A stretch of 64,000 bases of DNA from Acetobacter oeni (GCF_011516825.1 NZ_WOTA01000007.1:1-64000); one strand, 5' to 3'. Shown: positions 27,717 through 37,151, numbered from the stretch's first letter. Notes: a model not told the origin generated them from the sequence alone. Program-made: numbers and translations.

Positions 27717-30119
27717 ATGCACAACCGTTTTCATACCTTTTTCGCCACCGGAACGTTTGGCGCCCTCCTGCTGACAACCTCGGCGCTGGCCGCAACACCC
27801 GTCCCCGCACAGCAGGACGCCCCCGGCAAACAGACCACCGTAAAAAAAGCGACCGTCACCAGAAAAGCCACCACCACAAAGCCGACAGCCACAAAAACGC
27901 CGGCCGTCAGAACATCGGCCACCGGCCCCATCGCCGGGATACTGGATGGTTCCAATGGCGAAACGCTGACCGTTCACGGCCACCACGCGGCAGACGGCAC
28001 CGGCGCCAAATATATGAATAAGGTCGTCTATCTGGGGCCGCTGGGTAACCGGGACACGCTGGATACACCTTATTCCGTCATGGGCGTCACGCATGACGTC
28101 GTGGTCAACCAGCAGATCCGCAATCTCAATGACCTCGCGCAGTACCTGCCTTCCGTGCAGCTGGAAGTCCGCGGCGACCCCAATACGTCCCGCCCGCAGT
28201 CACGCGGGTTCGAGGCCGATGTGGTGGCCAACTCACGCCTGGACGGGCTGAACGTGGTATCCACCACCCCGTATCCGGCCGAGTGGATCGATAACCTCCA
28301 GGTCCTCAACGGTCTGGCCGGCGCCATGTACGGACCCGAAAACCCGGCCGGCGTTTTTGAATATACACTCAAGCGCCCGACCGACCGCCAGACCGAGCGT
28401 CTTTCAGTCGGCGTGGATTCCATCGGCACCCCCACGGTCAATGGCGATATTTCCGGTCGTGCGGGGCGCAATGGCTGGTTCGGTTACCGCCTGAACATGC
28501 TGCACGCCAATGGAACGGCCTACACGCAGGGCAGCTCAATCCGTCGCGAGATGGTCAGCGGTGATTTCGATTTCCATCTGGACGACAAAACGGTCATCGA
28601 AGTCGATGCCAGCCATTACACCTACGACCAGCGCGGGGAAGCACCCGCCTACGGTATTCTGGCGACCGGCGTCGGAGGCGATAAACTCCCCGAAGCCCCG
28701 GATCTGAACAAGCGCCAGGCTCCCGAGTGGAGCGGCTATAATATGGAAACCAATACGTTCCTGGCCAAGATCCGGCACCAGATCAACAAGGACTGGAGCT
28801 TTACGCTGGGCGGGCTGTACCAGGATGCCGCAAGGCAGTCCTTCGGTGTGGCCGATACCCTGTGCGACGGTAGCAAGACCTGTTCCGGCCTGAAGGGCAG
28901 CGACGGATGGTACAGCTCCAAAGCCACGGCCACCACCACAGCGGATGATTTCCGCGTCGGCAGTAACATGGCCTATTTCAATGGCCGCGTTTACACCGGC
29001 CCGGTCAGGCATGACCTGGTCATCGGCACCAACGGCTACATGATGGGGAATTATAATCCCGTCGCCGCCGTAACGGGCGCGCAGAACCTCGGCGTCAGCA
29101 ACATGTACAGCAGTTCCTCGCCCTCCGGCGGAACGCAGCCCTATTATCGCGGGCGCTACAAATCCAGCAGCGTGACCAGTCAGTCCTTTATTGTGGGCGA
29201 CACGCTGAAAATAAATAAACACTGGTCGATCATGGGCACTCTCGCCTGGAGCTGGATCAATCAGGAAGGCGCCCTGAACGCCACCAGCCCGCTCAAAAAA
29301 ACCTTTGACACGTCAGCAGCTTTCAGTCCGACAGCCAGCGTGATGTACAAGCCGACCGAGAATCAGACCATCTATTTCACCTATGGCCGGTCGGTTGAAG
29401 CCGGTCCCGTTACGCCCAACAGCACAAGTTATACCAATACAAATATCGCGCTCCCGATCGCACACTCCGTGGAATATGAAGTCGGCTATAAACTGCGTTA
29501 TCAGAAAATGCAGTTTAACGTCGCCGGCTTCCGGATGACCTCGCCCTACGCGATGTACGTTGCCGCATCGGACCCGACAGGCTGCGCGGCCAAAACGAAC
29601 TGTCAGACGTACCAGTACGGCGGAACACAGCGCAATTACGGCGTGGAAGCCCAGATTTCGGGCGAAATCCTGCCTAACCTGTCCGCCCTTGCCGGCATGA
29701 CCTGGCTGGACGCCGAACTGGTCAACGCGGATTCCCCGTCTCTCAACAAAAAAGAGATTGTCGGCGCCGCGCCCCTGCAGGCCAGCCTGCTGCTGGATTA
29801 CCGGCTGCCCGCATCCCTGGGTTCCTTCGCCTCGCAGTGGGCCTTCAATGCCGGTGTGCATTATATGGGCAACCGCGCGGCCAACGTCACCAACACGCTG
29901 CATACCGGATCGTACACAACGCTGGAACTGGGCACACGCTACGCCTTCCATGTCTCCCGGTTTCCCTGGGTCGCGCGGTTCGGGGTCAGCAATGTTACAA
30001 ACGAACGCTACTGGGCTTCGGTCTATACAGGCGCGCCCAGCGGCACGTCGGGTGCGTCATCGAGCCTGTATGCGGGATTGCCGCGTGTCTTCCACTTCAC
30101 GTTATCGGCTGAATTCTGA
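27717..30119 (+). CDS. TonB-dependent receptor (siderophore type) with Lys/Thr-rich linker
   Basis: The 800-residue outer-membrane protein has a signal peptide (about 1-26), then an unusual Lys/Thr/Ala-rich low-complexity stretch at about 38-70, then a plug domain (DTPYSVMGVTHDVVVNQQIRNLNDLAQYLPSV; RGFEADV) and a 22-strand barrel ending in HFTLSAEF with the terminal Phe required for membrane insertion. The plug resembles ferric siderophore receptors of the FhuA/FpvA class. The ligand is not determined. No TonB or siderophore genes are nearby. Confidence 0.88.
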   Translation: MHNRFHTFFATGTFGALLLTTSALAATPVPAQQDAPGKQTTVKKATVTRKATTTKPTATKTPAVRTSATGPIAGILDGSNGETLTVHGHHAADGTGAKYMNKVVYLGPLGNRDTLDTPYSVMGVTHDVVVNQQIRNLNDLAQYLPSVQLEVRGDPNTSRPQSRGFEADVVANSRLDGLNVVSTTPYPAEWIDNLQVLNGLAGAMYGPENPAGVFEYTLKRPTDRQTERLSVGVDSIGTPTVNGDISGRAGRNGWFGYRLNMLHANGTAYTQGSSIRREMVSGDFDFHLDDKTVIEVDASHYTYDQRGEAPAYGILATGVGGDKLPEAPDLNKRQAPEWSGYNMETNTFLAKIRHQINKDWSFTLGGLYQDAARQSFGVADTLCDGSKTCSGLKGSDGWYSSKATATTTADDFRVGSNMAYFNGRVYTGPVRHDLVIGTNGYMMGNYNPVAAVTGAQNLGVSNMYSSSSPSGGTQPYYRGRYKSSSVTSQSFIVGDTLKINKHWSIMGTLAWSWINQEGALNATSPLKKTFDTSAAFSPTASVMYKPTENQTIYFTYGRSVEAGPVTPNSTSYTNTNIALPIAHSVEYEVGYKLRYQKMQFNVAGFRMTSPYAMYVAASDPTGCAAKTNCQTYQYGGTQRNYGVEAQISGEILPNLSALAGMTWLDAELVNADSPSLNKKEIVGAAPLQASLLLDYRLPASLGSFASQWAFNAGVHYMGNRAANVTNTLHTGSYTTLELGTRYAFHVSRFPWVARFGVSNVTNERYWASVYTGAPSGTSGASSSLYAGLPRVFHFTLSAEF

Positions 30120-30136
30120 GCCGCTTTTCCGGCCCG

Positions 30137-30165
30137 CCGGCTCATCTCGCCCCGCGATGAGCCGG
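30137..30165. terminator. Palindromic hairpin after the receptor gene
   Basis: CCGGCTCATC (30137-30146) pairs perfectly with GATGAGCCGG (30156-30165). It is 17 bases after the receptor stop and lacks a T-tract. Confidence 0.5.
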
Positions 30166-30169
30166 TATC

Positions 30170-30785
30170 CGGTTTCATAAACGACAGAAACGTTCTCGTT
30201 TTTACGCCGACCCTCTTCCGCTGCGATAAACACGATAAAAAAATCCGCACAGTCATCGGGAACAAAGGCCCCCGACCCCGAACCGCCACGCAACAAGACG
30301 ATAACGGCCCCAAACCTCTCAGGTCTGACGAAGGCATTTCAGTCGGCCTGAAACCCGGCGTGCGGACAACAGAACTGTCATCCGGATTCAATCGTCTTTC
30401 CCTCACCCACAACCCTGTGGCAGCCACACCGTCCGACATGAGGTTGTTGTGCTCCGGCCCGACGCCAGCGCGAGAACCAGGCCCGGAACGCCGCTCCTTT
30501 CTCAGCGCCCATGCGGTCCGCCGGAACGCCGGTCGCCCGGAATGACGGATCTGAGCCAGTCCCGGCATGTCCGCACCCGGCGTGACCTTCAGAACAAAAT
30601 GCGGTCCGGACTACCGCGCCTCTGATTACGTCATCCCGAACGCCGCCTCCGAACCCATATCCAAAACATATGGATTGCACCATTTCCATATAGTGGTCCT
30701 CCCCACAAGACAGGCCCACACTATGTCCCATCGCTGAAACCGGGACCGGCAACCAGCCGCCCACCTTCACGCAGGAACACAACTC
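30170..30785. other. Long intergenic region upstream of pyruvate decarboxylase
   Basis: About 600 bases carry no supportable gene. The segment nearest pdc (30650-30785) is AT-richer and probably holds its promoter and leader. The rest is high-GC and shows only short fragmented frames on both strands. Confidence 0.5.
30655..30696 (+). promoter_or_regulatory. CCATAT repeat cluster upstream of pdc
   Basis: CCATAT (30655-30660) and ATATGG (30668-30673) form an inverted repeat, and another CCATAT starts at 30686, immediately followed by AGTGG. The cluster lies about 90-130 bp before the pdc start and could be an operator or part of the promoter. No clear -35/-10 pair at standard spacing was found. 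Confidence 0.3.
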
Positions 30786-32468
30786 ATGACAAAAACCTAC
30801 ACAATCGGCAATTACCTGTCCGAGCGCCTCGGCCAGATCGGCCTGAAACACCATTTCGCCGTCGCAGGTGACTTCAACCTCGTCCTGCTCGACCAGCTCC
30901 TCGACGAAGGCTCAACCAAACAGATCTACAGCTGTAACGAGCTGAACTGCGGCTACACCGCCGAAGGCTACGCCCGTGCCAACGGCGCCGCCGCCATGGT
31001 CGTCACCTTCAATGTCGGCGCCCTCTCCGCCATCAACGCCATCGGCAGCGCCTACGCCGAAAGCCAGCCGGTTATCTTCATCTCCGGTGGCCCCAACACC
31101 AACGATCAGGGCGCAGGCCACATCCTGCACCACACCATCGGCACGACAGATTACGGCTACCAGGCCGAAATGGTCCGCCACGTCACCTGCGCCACCGAAG
31201 TCATCCGCTCCGCCGAACACGCGCCAAAGCAGATCGATCATGCCATCCGCACCGCCCTGCGCCTGCGGAAGCCCGCTTATATCGAAATCCCCTGCAACCT
31301 CGCCGCCGCTCCCTGCTCACGCCCCGGCCCGGTCTCCAGCCTGCTCGCCGAAGCCACGCCGGATAAAGTCAGCCTCGACGCCGCCATCACAGCCGCCTGC
31401 ACGTTCATCGAAACCCGTAAGAACGTCGCCATCCTCGTCGGCAGCCGCGTCCGCACCATGGGCTCGCTGGAGCCGATCATCGCCCTGGCCGACCGCATCG
31501 GCTGCGCCGTCACCGTCATGTCCGCCGCCAAGAGCTTCTTCCCCGAAGATCACCCGGCCTTCCGTGGCGTTTACTGGGGCGAAGTCAGCACCGGCGGCGC
31601 CCGCGAGGTCATCGAGAAAGCCGACGGCGTCATCTGCCTCGCGCCGATCTTCAACGATTACGCAACCGTCGGCTGGCAGTCCGGGCCTGACACGAAGAAC
31701 ACGCTCATCGCGGACCTCGGCGAAGTCACCGTCGATGGCCGGAGCTTCGCCGGCTTCCATCTCGCCGCCTTCATCAAGGCCCTCGCCGAGAAAGCCCCGA
31801 GCCGCCCCGCCTCGAAAGAAAATTCGAAGCTGGTGCCGGAAGTCATCCCCGCTTCCGCGCCGGAAGCGCCGCTCACCAACGACGAGATGGCGCGCCAGAT
31901 CAATGCGATGATCGACAGCAAAACCACGCTGACCGCCGAAACCGGTGACAGCTGGTTCAATTCCAGCCGCATGACCCTGCCAGGCGGCGCCCGCATCGAG
32001 ACGGAAATGCAGTGGGGCAGCATCGGCTGGTCCGTGCCGGCGGCTCTCGGATCGGCCTATGCCGGGCCGGATCGCCAGCATCTGCTGATGGTCGGTGACG
32101 GTTCGTTCCAGCTGACCGCGCAGGAAGTCGCGCAGATGGTCCGCTACGAAATTCCGGTCATCATCTTCCTGATCAATAACCGTGGCTATGTCATCGAAAT
32201 CAAGATCCATGACGGTCCGTACAACTACATCAAGAACTGGGATTACGCCGGTCTGATGCAGGCGTTCAACGCCGAAGACGGCAAAGGCCTCGGTCTGCAC
32301 GCCCGTACCGGCGCCGAACTGGCCGATGCGATCAAAAAGGCGAAGGCCAACAAAAACGGCCCGACCCTGATCGAATGCAGCATCGCCACCGAAGACTGCA
32401 CAGACACCCTGGTCCGCTGGGGCAAAAAGGTCGCCGCCGCCAACGGCCGCCCGCCACATATCGGCTGA
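30786..32468 (+). CDS. pdc: Pyruvate decarboxylase
   Basis: The 560-residue thiamine-diphosphate enzyme matches the bacterial PDCs of acetic acid bacteria: YLSERLGQIGLKHHFAVAGDFN with the catalytic Glu in YSCNELNCGYTAEGYAR, the HILHHTIG double His, and the ThDP-binding motif GDGSFQLTAQEVAQ...LINN. It turns pyruvate into acetaldehyde and CO2 in the cytoplasm, feeding acetate formation. It differs in sequence detail (DEGSTKQIYSCNEL) from the classical Acetobacter form, so may be a second isoform. It uses a narrow set of C-ending codons, as strongly expressed genes do. lutABC follows about 370 bp downstream on the same strand. Confidence 0.96.
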   Translation: MTKTYTIGNYLSERLGQIGLKHHFAVAGDFNLVLLDQLLDEGSTKQIYSCNELNCGYTAEGYARANGAAAMVVTFNVGALSAINAIGSAYAESQPVIFISGGPNTNDQGAGHILHHTIGTTDYGYQAEMVRHVTCATEVIRSAEHAPKQIDHAIRTALRLRKPAYIEIPCNLAAAPCSRPGPVSSLLAEATPDKVSLDAAITAACTFIETRKNVAILVGSRVRTMGSLEPIIALADRIGCAVTVMSAAKSFFPEDHPAFRGVYWGEVSTGGAREVIEKADGVICLAPIFNDYATVGWQSGPDTKNTLIADLGEVTVDGRSFAGFHLAAFIKALAEKAPSRPASKENSKLVPEVIPASAPEAPLTNDEMARQINAMIDSKTTLTAETGDSWFNSSRMTLPGGARIETEMQWGSIGWSVPAALGSAYAGPDRQHLLMVGDGSFQLTAQEVAQMVRYEIPVIIFLINNRGYVIEIKIHDGPYNYIKNWDYAGLMQAFNAEDGKGLGLHARTGAELADAIKKAKANKNGPTLIECSIATEDCTDTLVRWGKKVAAANGRPPHIG

Positions 32469-32486
32469 TAAACCAGCCCGGAATCC

Positions 32487-32515
32487 GCTGCCCGGACAGA
32501 CCGGGCGGCGATTTT
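32487..32515 (+). terminator. Rho-independent terminator of pdc
   Basis: CGCTGCCCGG (32486-32495), loop ACAGA and CCGGGCGGCG (32501-32510) form a 10-bp stem with one T-G pair, followed by ATTTT. Confidence 0.75.
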
Positions 32516-32529
32516 CCTGATATGCTGTT

Positions 32530-32548
32530 TGTGATGTGTTACGTCACA
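32530..32548. promoter_or_regulatory. Candidate GntR/LldR-type operator upstream of lutABC
   Basis: The palindrome TGTGATGTGTTACGTCACA contains the GT-N3-AC core (GTGTTAC) seen in operators of FadR-subfamily GntR regulators, including lactate regulators LldR/LutR. It lies between the pdc terminator and the lactate operon, about 290 bp before lutA. No lldR gene is within the window, so the regulator would act from elsewhere. Confidence 0.45.
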
Positions 32549-32587
32549 CTCAATGAAATAATGGTGGCTATAAATATCTCCGGCAGC

Positions 32588-32834
32588 CAGGGGAGCGGTC
32601 ACGGATCAGGTCTCCCCTGGCCAGATACCCCCGGAATCGGGAGACCGTGTCTCCCTGCTGGCCAGGGACATAAGCCCGTAAATTCGCCATCCGTATCGTC
32701 TCTGCCAGTAAAAAAGGAAAGACACACGCGGTCAGCGTCAGAACTCGACAAAAGAACAGAACGCGGGCAAATCCCGCGTCACAAACCGGCCAGGTATCCG
32801 CAAGGCAGGCTCCGGCCACCGTGAGGAAAAATTC
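32588..32834 (+). other. Structured leader region before lutA
   Basis: The roughly 250 bases between the candidate operator and lutA contain CCAGGGGA pairing with TCCCCTGG (near 32588-32620), then GGGAGAC and GTCTCCC (near 32639-32656) and a second CCAGGG. Alternative pairings between these elements are possible. No start codon with a ribosome-binding site opens a convincing frame. It may be a long untranslated leader. Confidence 0.4.
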
Positions 32835-33578
32835 ATGCGAGTAGGGTTATTCGTTCCGTGTTACGTCGATGCGTTCCATCCCGAAGTCGGGCAGGCAACG
32901 CTGGAACTGCTGGAGCGCTTCGGGGTCGAAGTCGATTATCCGTTCGATCAGACCTGCTGCGGTCAGCCGATGACCAACACGGGATGCCATGAAGAATCCC
33001 GCGCCACGGAAGAGCTCTTCGTCCGTAACTTCAGCGGATACGACTACATCGTCGGCCCGTCCGGAAGCTGCGTAAACCACGTCCGCCACAATTTCGATGC
33101 GCCGGAACAGACCGATGACGTCAGGCAGGTTCGCGCCCGCACTTACGAACTGGTCGAATTCCTGCACGACATCCTGAAGGTCGATGCCTTCCCCTGGGCC
33201 GAATTCCCGCACAAGGTCACGCTGCATAATAACTGCAACGCCCTGCGCGGCCTGAACATCGCCAGCATGACCGAACTCCGCGAAAAACAGTATTCCAAAC
33301 CCTGTGACCTGCTCGAAAAGGTCAAAGGACTCGAACTCGTCACCATCACCCGCCCGGATGAATGCTGCGGCTTCGGCGGCACGTTCTCCGTCTTCGAGGA
33401 AGCCGTCTCCGCCCGCATGGGGCAGGACAAGGCCCGCGACCAGTCACGCTCCGGCGCCGAATACGTGACATCGTCCGACAGCTCCTGTCTGATGCACCAG
33501 GAGGGCTGCGCGAAACGCCTGCATCTGCCAACAAAATACATCCATATCTCGCAGATCCTGAACGGGGCACGGGCATGA
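32835..33578 (+). CDS. lutA: L-lactate utilization protein LutA (LldE), Fe-S oxidoreductase subunit
   Basis: The 247-residue protein has two CCG domains, with TCCGQPMTNTGCHEES near residue 37 and ECCGFGGTFS near 176, the Cys-rich motifs that bind an iron-sulfur cluster in glycolate oxidase/heterodisulfide reductase-type subunits. With LutB and LutC it forms the cytoplasmic complex that oxidises L-lactate to pyruvate. AGGAAAA precedes ATG 32835. Its stop overlaps the start of lutB by 4 bases. Confidence 0.95.
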   Translation: MRVGLFVPCYVDAFHPEVGQATLELLERFGVEVDYPFDQTCCGQPMTNTGCHEESRATEELFVRNFSGYDYIVGPSGSCVNHVRHNFDAPEQTDDVRQVRARTYELVEFLHDILKVDAFPWAEFPHKVTLHNNCNALRGLNIASMTELREKQYSKPCDLLEKVKGLELVTITRPDECCGFGGTFSVFEEAVSARMGQDKARDQSRSGAEYVTSSDSSCLMHQEGCAKRLHLPTKYIHISQILNGARA

Positions 33579-35107
33579 CCGAACAGCGGAAACCGGAAAC
33601 CCCGGCCGGACGCACCTCCGAGGGCGCGCCCGCCAGTCTCACCCACGGTGCCGGCGCCAGCATCACCATGCCCGCCCGTGGCCCCGAACCACAACCGCGC
33701 GGCGCCGTCATCCGGGGAAACCACCCGATCGACCAGGCCGAAGCCGCAAAACGCTTCATGGCTGCCCCCGACCATCTGGCCATGCACGACCAGCGCCTCT
33801 GGGATCTCCGCCAGAAACGCGACCGCCAGAAAGACCAGATCGAGGAATGGGAGGACCTCCGTCAGCTCGCGTCGGATATCAAAACCCACACGCTGACCCA
33901 TCTCGATACCTATCTCGAAATGTTCGAGAAGAATGCAAAAGCCAACGGCGTCCACGTCCACTGGGCAAAAGACGCCGCCGACCATAACGCCATCGTCCTC
34001 GACATCCTCCGCTCAAAAAACGCCACACGCCTCATCAAGAGCAAATCCATGCTCACCGAGGAATGCGGTTTTCGGGAATACGCAGCCGAACACGGCATCG
34101 AAGTCGTCGAGACCGATCTCGGCGAACGCATCCAGCAACTCGATGACGAAGCCCCAAGCCACGTCGTCGTCCCCGCCGTGCACAAACTCCGCACGGATGT
34201 CGCCGCCGTGTTCGCAAAAACCATGGGAACCGACCCGAACGATTCAGACGTCATCCACCTCGCAGCACACCAGCGCAACCATACCCGCCCGCTGATCCTC
34301 AGCGCCGACGCCGGCATGACCGGATGCAACTACGCCGTGGCCGAAACCGGCTCCGTCGTCGTCTGCACCAACGAGGGCAACGCCGACCTCTCGGCCAACA
34401 CAACCGGCCTGCACATCGTCTCCGCCGGCATCGAGAAAATCATCCCCAGACTGGAAGACGCCGCCGTCTTCGTAAGAATGCTCTCCCGCAGCGCCCTCGG
34501 CTCGCCCATCACACAATACACCTCGCATTTCCGTGGCCCCCGCAAAGGCGGCGAAATGCACATCATCTTCGTCGATAACGGACGCACCGATCGCCTCGGT
34601 CTGGAAAAGTTCTGGACCTCGCTGAAATGTATCCGCTGCGGCGCCTGCATGAACACCTGCCCGGTGTTCCGACGCTCCGGCGGCCTCAGCTACGGCGCCA
34701 CCTATGCCGGCCCCATCGGCCTGATCATCGACCCGACCTTCAACCGGCACAAATACTCAACACTGCCTTTCTCCTCCACAATGAATGGCAGCTGCACCAA
34801 TGTCTGCCCGGTGAAAATCAACATCCACGAGCAGATCGCCGGATGGCGGCAGGTCCTGGCCGAAAACCACGAAATCCCGGCCTTCAAAAAGAGCATGATG
34901 AAAGCCGCCGGTATGCTGCTGGCCTCACCACGCCTCTACCGCGCCAGCCTCCCGCTCGCAGACAGCGCCCTGCGTCACCTGCCACGCTTCATCGTCTATA
35001 ACCGCATGAATACCTGGACGCGCGGACGCGAAATGCCGCACGTGCCAAAGGAAACATTCCATCAGTGGTATAAAAAGAACCGTGGCAGAAACGGAAAAAA
35101 ATCATGA
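33575..35107 (+). CDS. lutB: L-lactate utilization protein LutB (LldF), Fe-S protein
   Basis: The 510-residue protein has an LUD domain (AGMTGCNYAVAETGSVVVCTNEGN, near residue 250) and a C-terminal ferredoxin-like module with CIRCGACMNTCPVF and CTNVCPV for [4Fe-4S] clusters. An N-terminal extension of about 50 residues rich in Pro, Gly and Ala precedes the conserved part, longer than in many homologues. ATG 33575 overlaps the lutA stop (ATGA), and its stop overlaps the lutC start in the same way. Confidence 0.95.
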   Translation: MTEQRKPETPAGRTSEGAPASLTHGAGASITMPARGPEPQPRGAVIRGNHPIDQAEAAKRFMAAPDHLAMHDQRLWDLRQKRDRQKDQIEEWEDLRQLASDIKTHTLTHLDTYLEMFEKNAKANGVHVHWAKDAADHNAIVLDILRSKNATRLIKSKSMLTEECGFREYAAEHGIEVVETDLGERIQQLDDEAPSHVVVPAVHKLRTDVAAVFAKTMGTDPNDSDVIHLAAHQRNHTRPLILSADAGMTGCNYAVAETGSVVVCTNEGNADLSANTTGLHIVSAGIEKIIPRLEDAAVFVRMLSRSALGSPITQYTSHFRGPRKGGEMHIIFVDNGRTDRLGLEKFWTSLKCIRCGACMNTCPVFRRSGGLSYGATYAGPIGLIIDPTFNRHKYSTLPFSSTMNGSCTNVCPVKINIHEQIAGWRQVLAENHEIPAFKKSMMKAAGMLLASPRLYRASLPLADSALRHLPRFIVYNRMNTWTRGREMPHVPKETFHQWYKKNRGRNGKKS

Positions 35108-35721
35108 GCACTGACAGCCGCACGGCCATCTTCGCCGCCATCCGCGCCAACCGCCCGAACATCCAGCCACCCCTGCCGGACGTCCCGCTCTTCGACACAG
35201 ACGCCCCCGCCGATCTCGTCCCGTCCTTCGTCACCATGCTCGAGAAAATGGGCGGCTCCGTGCTCGAAGCCAAAAACAGCGATCCCGTCGCCGCCCTCCG
35301 CGCCGCCATCACGGATAAAGGCATCATCGCCACCTGCGTCCCGGAACTGCACGGCGATCCGTCACTGCAAATCCGCACCATCCGTCCGGATATGACCCCG
35401 ACCTCACTGGCCGATGTCGAAATCGGCGTCGTCCGCGCCGCCTTCGGTGTCGCGGAAACCGGATCAGTCTGCCTCACGGATGACGAACTCATCGTCAACA
35501 CCGCCGGCTTCCTCCCCCAGCACCTGATCGTCCTGCTGGACCCGAAACAGATCGTCGCCAACCTGCACCACGCCTATAACCGCCCGGAAATGCGCGACCA
35601 TAACTACGCCGTCTTCCAGACCGGCCCCTCCGCCACCGCCGATATCGAAGGCGTCCTCATCCACGGCGCCCAGGGCGTCCGCTCCCTGCGCGTCCTGTTC
35701 TGCCCGGCGACAGCTCAGTAA
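35104..35721 (+). CDS. lutC: L-lactate utilization protein LutC (LldG)
   Basis: The 205-residue protein is a stand-alone LUD domain with the conserved GVAETGSVCL segment near residue 118 and HLIVLLDPKQIV. It is the third subunit of the L-lactate oxidising complex. ATG 35104 overlaps the lutB stop by 4 bases, so all three genes are translationally coupled. Two hairpins follow and separate it from the convergent MFS gene. Confidence 0.94.
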   Translation: MSTDSRTAIFAAIRANRPNIQPPLPDVPLFDTDAPADLVPSFVTMLEKMGGSVLEAKNSDPVAALRAAITDKGIIATCVPELHGDPSLQIRTIRPDMTPTSLADVEIGVVRAAFGVAETGSVCLTDDELIVNTAGFLPQHLIVLLDPKQIVANLHHAYNRPEMRDHNYAVFQTGPSATADIEGVLIHGAQGVRSLRVLFCPATAQ

Positions 35722-35743
35722 AACGGAGCCGTCAGCCGGAGAA

Positions 35744-35813
35744 GTTTTCAGGACTCAGCCCTGAAAACCGGCAGAAAGTTTAAAACCTGGCAGTCAGTAA
35801 GAACCTTTCTGCC
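35744..35813. terminator. Two tandem hairpins between lutC and the MFS gene
   Basis: GTTTTCAG (35744-35751) pairs with CTGAAAAC (35761-35768), and GGCAGAAAG (35770-35778) pairs with CTTTCTGCC (35805-35813). Both stems are perfect, and T-rich sequence follows the second (CTCTTTTC). Confidence 0.6.
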
Positions 35814-35861
35814 ACACCTCTTTTCACAAAAATCCCCATCACCCGCCTGCCCGGCGCGCCC

Positions 35862-37151
35862 TCACGCAGACAAGGCCGCCGCCGGCTTCCGCCCGGCGCC
35901 AATGCTGACCGCCATGCCCGCCGCAATCAGCCCCGCACCACCCGCCAGAATCAGCATGTCTTCGTAACTTCCCTGTGCTTCCCGCAGTATTCCGGCAAGC
36001 GATGCCGCACACGCCGCCCCGATCTGATGCCCGAAAACAATCCACCCGAAAACAATCGGCGCTGACCGTTCCCCAAACGCCGCCGTCGACAGCCGCAGGG
36101 TCGGCGGAACAGTCGCGATCCAGTCCAGACCATAGAAAATACCAAAAATCATCAGGCTCTCAGGCGAGAAATCAATAAATGGCAGCGCAATCAGCGACAG
36201 TCCCCGCACGCCATAATAGGAAAAGAGAAGCCAGCGCGCATCAAACCGGTCAGTCAGCCAGCCGGACAGCGTCGTCCCGACCAGATCAAACAGCCCCATC
36301 ATGGCAAGATAACCGGAGGCCGGAACCTCGCTGATGCCATGGTCCGCACAGATCGCGATAAAATGCGTCCCGATCAGCCCGTTCGTGGTGAACCCGCAAA
36401 CGAAAAACGTAAAGAACAGAAACCAGAAATCACGTTTCCGGGCCGCTGCCACCAGCGCCATCAGCGCCGTTCTGAAAGGGTTCTGATCCGCATAACGCAG
36501 CGGCTCATGATCCGGCGGCGCCCCATGCGGCGTCAGCCCCCGGTCCGCCGGATGCTCAGGCAGGAAAAATGCCACAAGCGGCACCAGCGCCAGACAGGCG
36601 ACCGATACCGCAATCACAGGCGCCCGCCACCCGTAGTGATGAGCAAGCTGCGCCAGAGCCGGAAGAAAAAGCAACGAGCCCGTCGCCGTGCTGGCCGCCA
36701 GCAGCCCCATGATCGTGCCACGACGGGTCATAAACCAGCGGTTCACAACCGTGGCTCCCAGCACCATCGCTACAGCACCCGTGCCAAAGCCGGTCAGAAC
36801 CCCCCATGTCAGAAAAAACTGCCACGGCCGGCTCATCCCCAGAGACAACCCCGAAGACACGCCAATCAGCAGCAACGCAATCAGCAACACCCGCCGAATA
36901 CCGAATTTCTGCATCAGTGCCGCAGAAAAAGGCCCGACAAGACCGTAAAGAAAAATACCAATGGCAGCAGAAACGGAAATACTCGTCCGGCTCCAGCCCA
37001 GCTCCTCCTGCAACGGGATCATCAGCACCCCCGGTGTCGAGCGAACCCCCGCAGACACCAGAAGCGACAGAAACGTAAGCCCCACCACGAGCACAAAGAC
37101 ATGCGGCCGCTGCGATTTTTCGCCGGAGCCGGAGGAGGAGGAAGGCCTCAC
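35862..37151 (-). CDS. MFS transporter, monocarboxylate/oxalate-formate-like
   Basis: The 429-residue protein has about 12 transmembrane helices, the inter-helix motif GLVGPFSAALMQKFGIRRV and a central cytoplasmic loop. GVLMIPLQEELGWSRTSISVSAAIGIFLYG in helices 1-2 is typical of the oxalate:formate antiporter and monocarboxylate group of MFS. It converges on lutC. Carriage of lactate, pyruvate or a related acid would fit the neighbourhood but is inference. No regulator lies next to it. Confidence 0.8.
   Translation of the reverse strand: MRPSSSSGSGEKSQRPHVFVLVVGLTFLSLLVSAGVRSTPGVLMIPLQEELGWSRTSISVSAAIGIFLYGLVGPFSAALMQKFGIRRVLLIALLLIGVSSGLSLGMSRPWQFFLTWGVLTGFGTGAVAMVLGATVVNRWFMTRRGTIMGLLAASTATGSLLFLPALAQLAHHYGWRAPVIAVSVACLALVPLVAFFLPEHPADRGLTPHGAPPDHEPLRYADQNPFRTALMALVAAARKRDFWFLFFTFFVCGFTTNGLIGTHFIAICADHGISEVPASGYLAMMGLFDLVGTTLSGWLTDRFDARWLLFSYYGVRGLSLIALPFIDFSPESLMIFGIFYGLDWIATVPPTLRLSTAAFGERSAPIVFGWIVFGHQIGAACAASLAGILREAQGSYEDMLILAGGAGLIAAGMAVSIGAGRKPAAALSA

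Noticed and set aside
31317-32459. 380-codon minus-strand frame inside pdc
   Set aside because: Antisense to the unmistakable pyruvate decarboxylase; no independent support.
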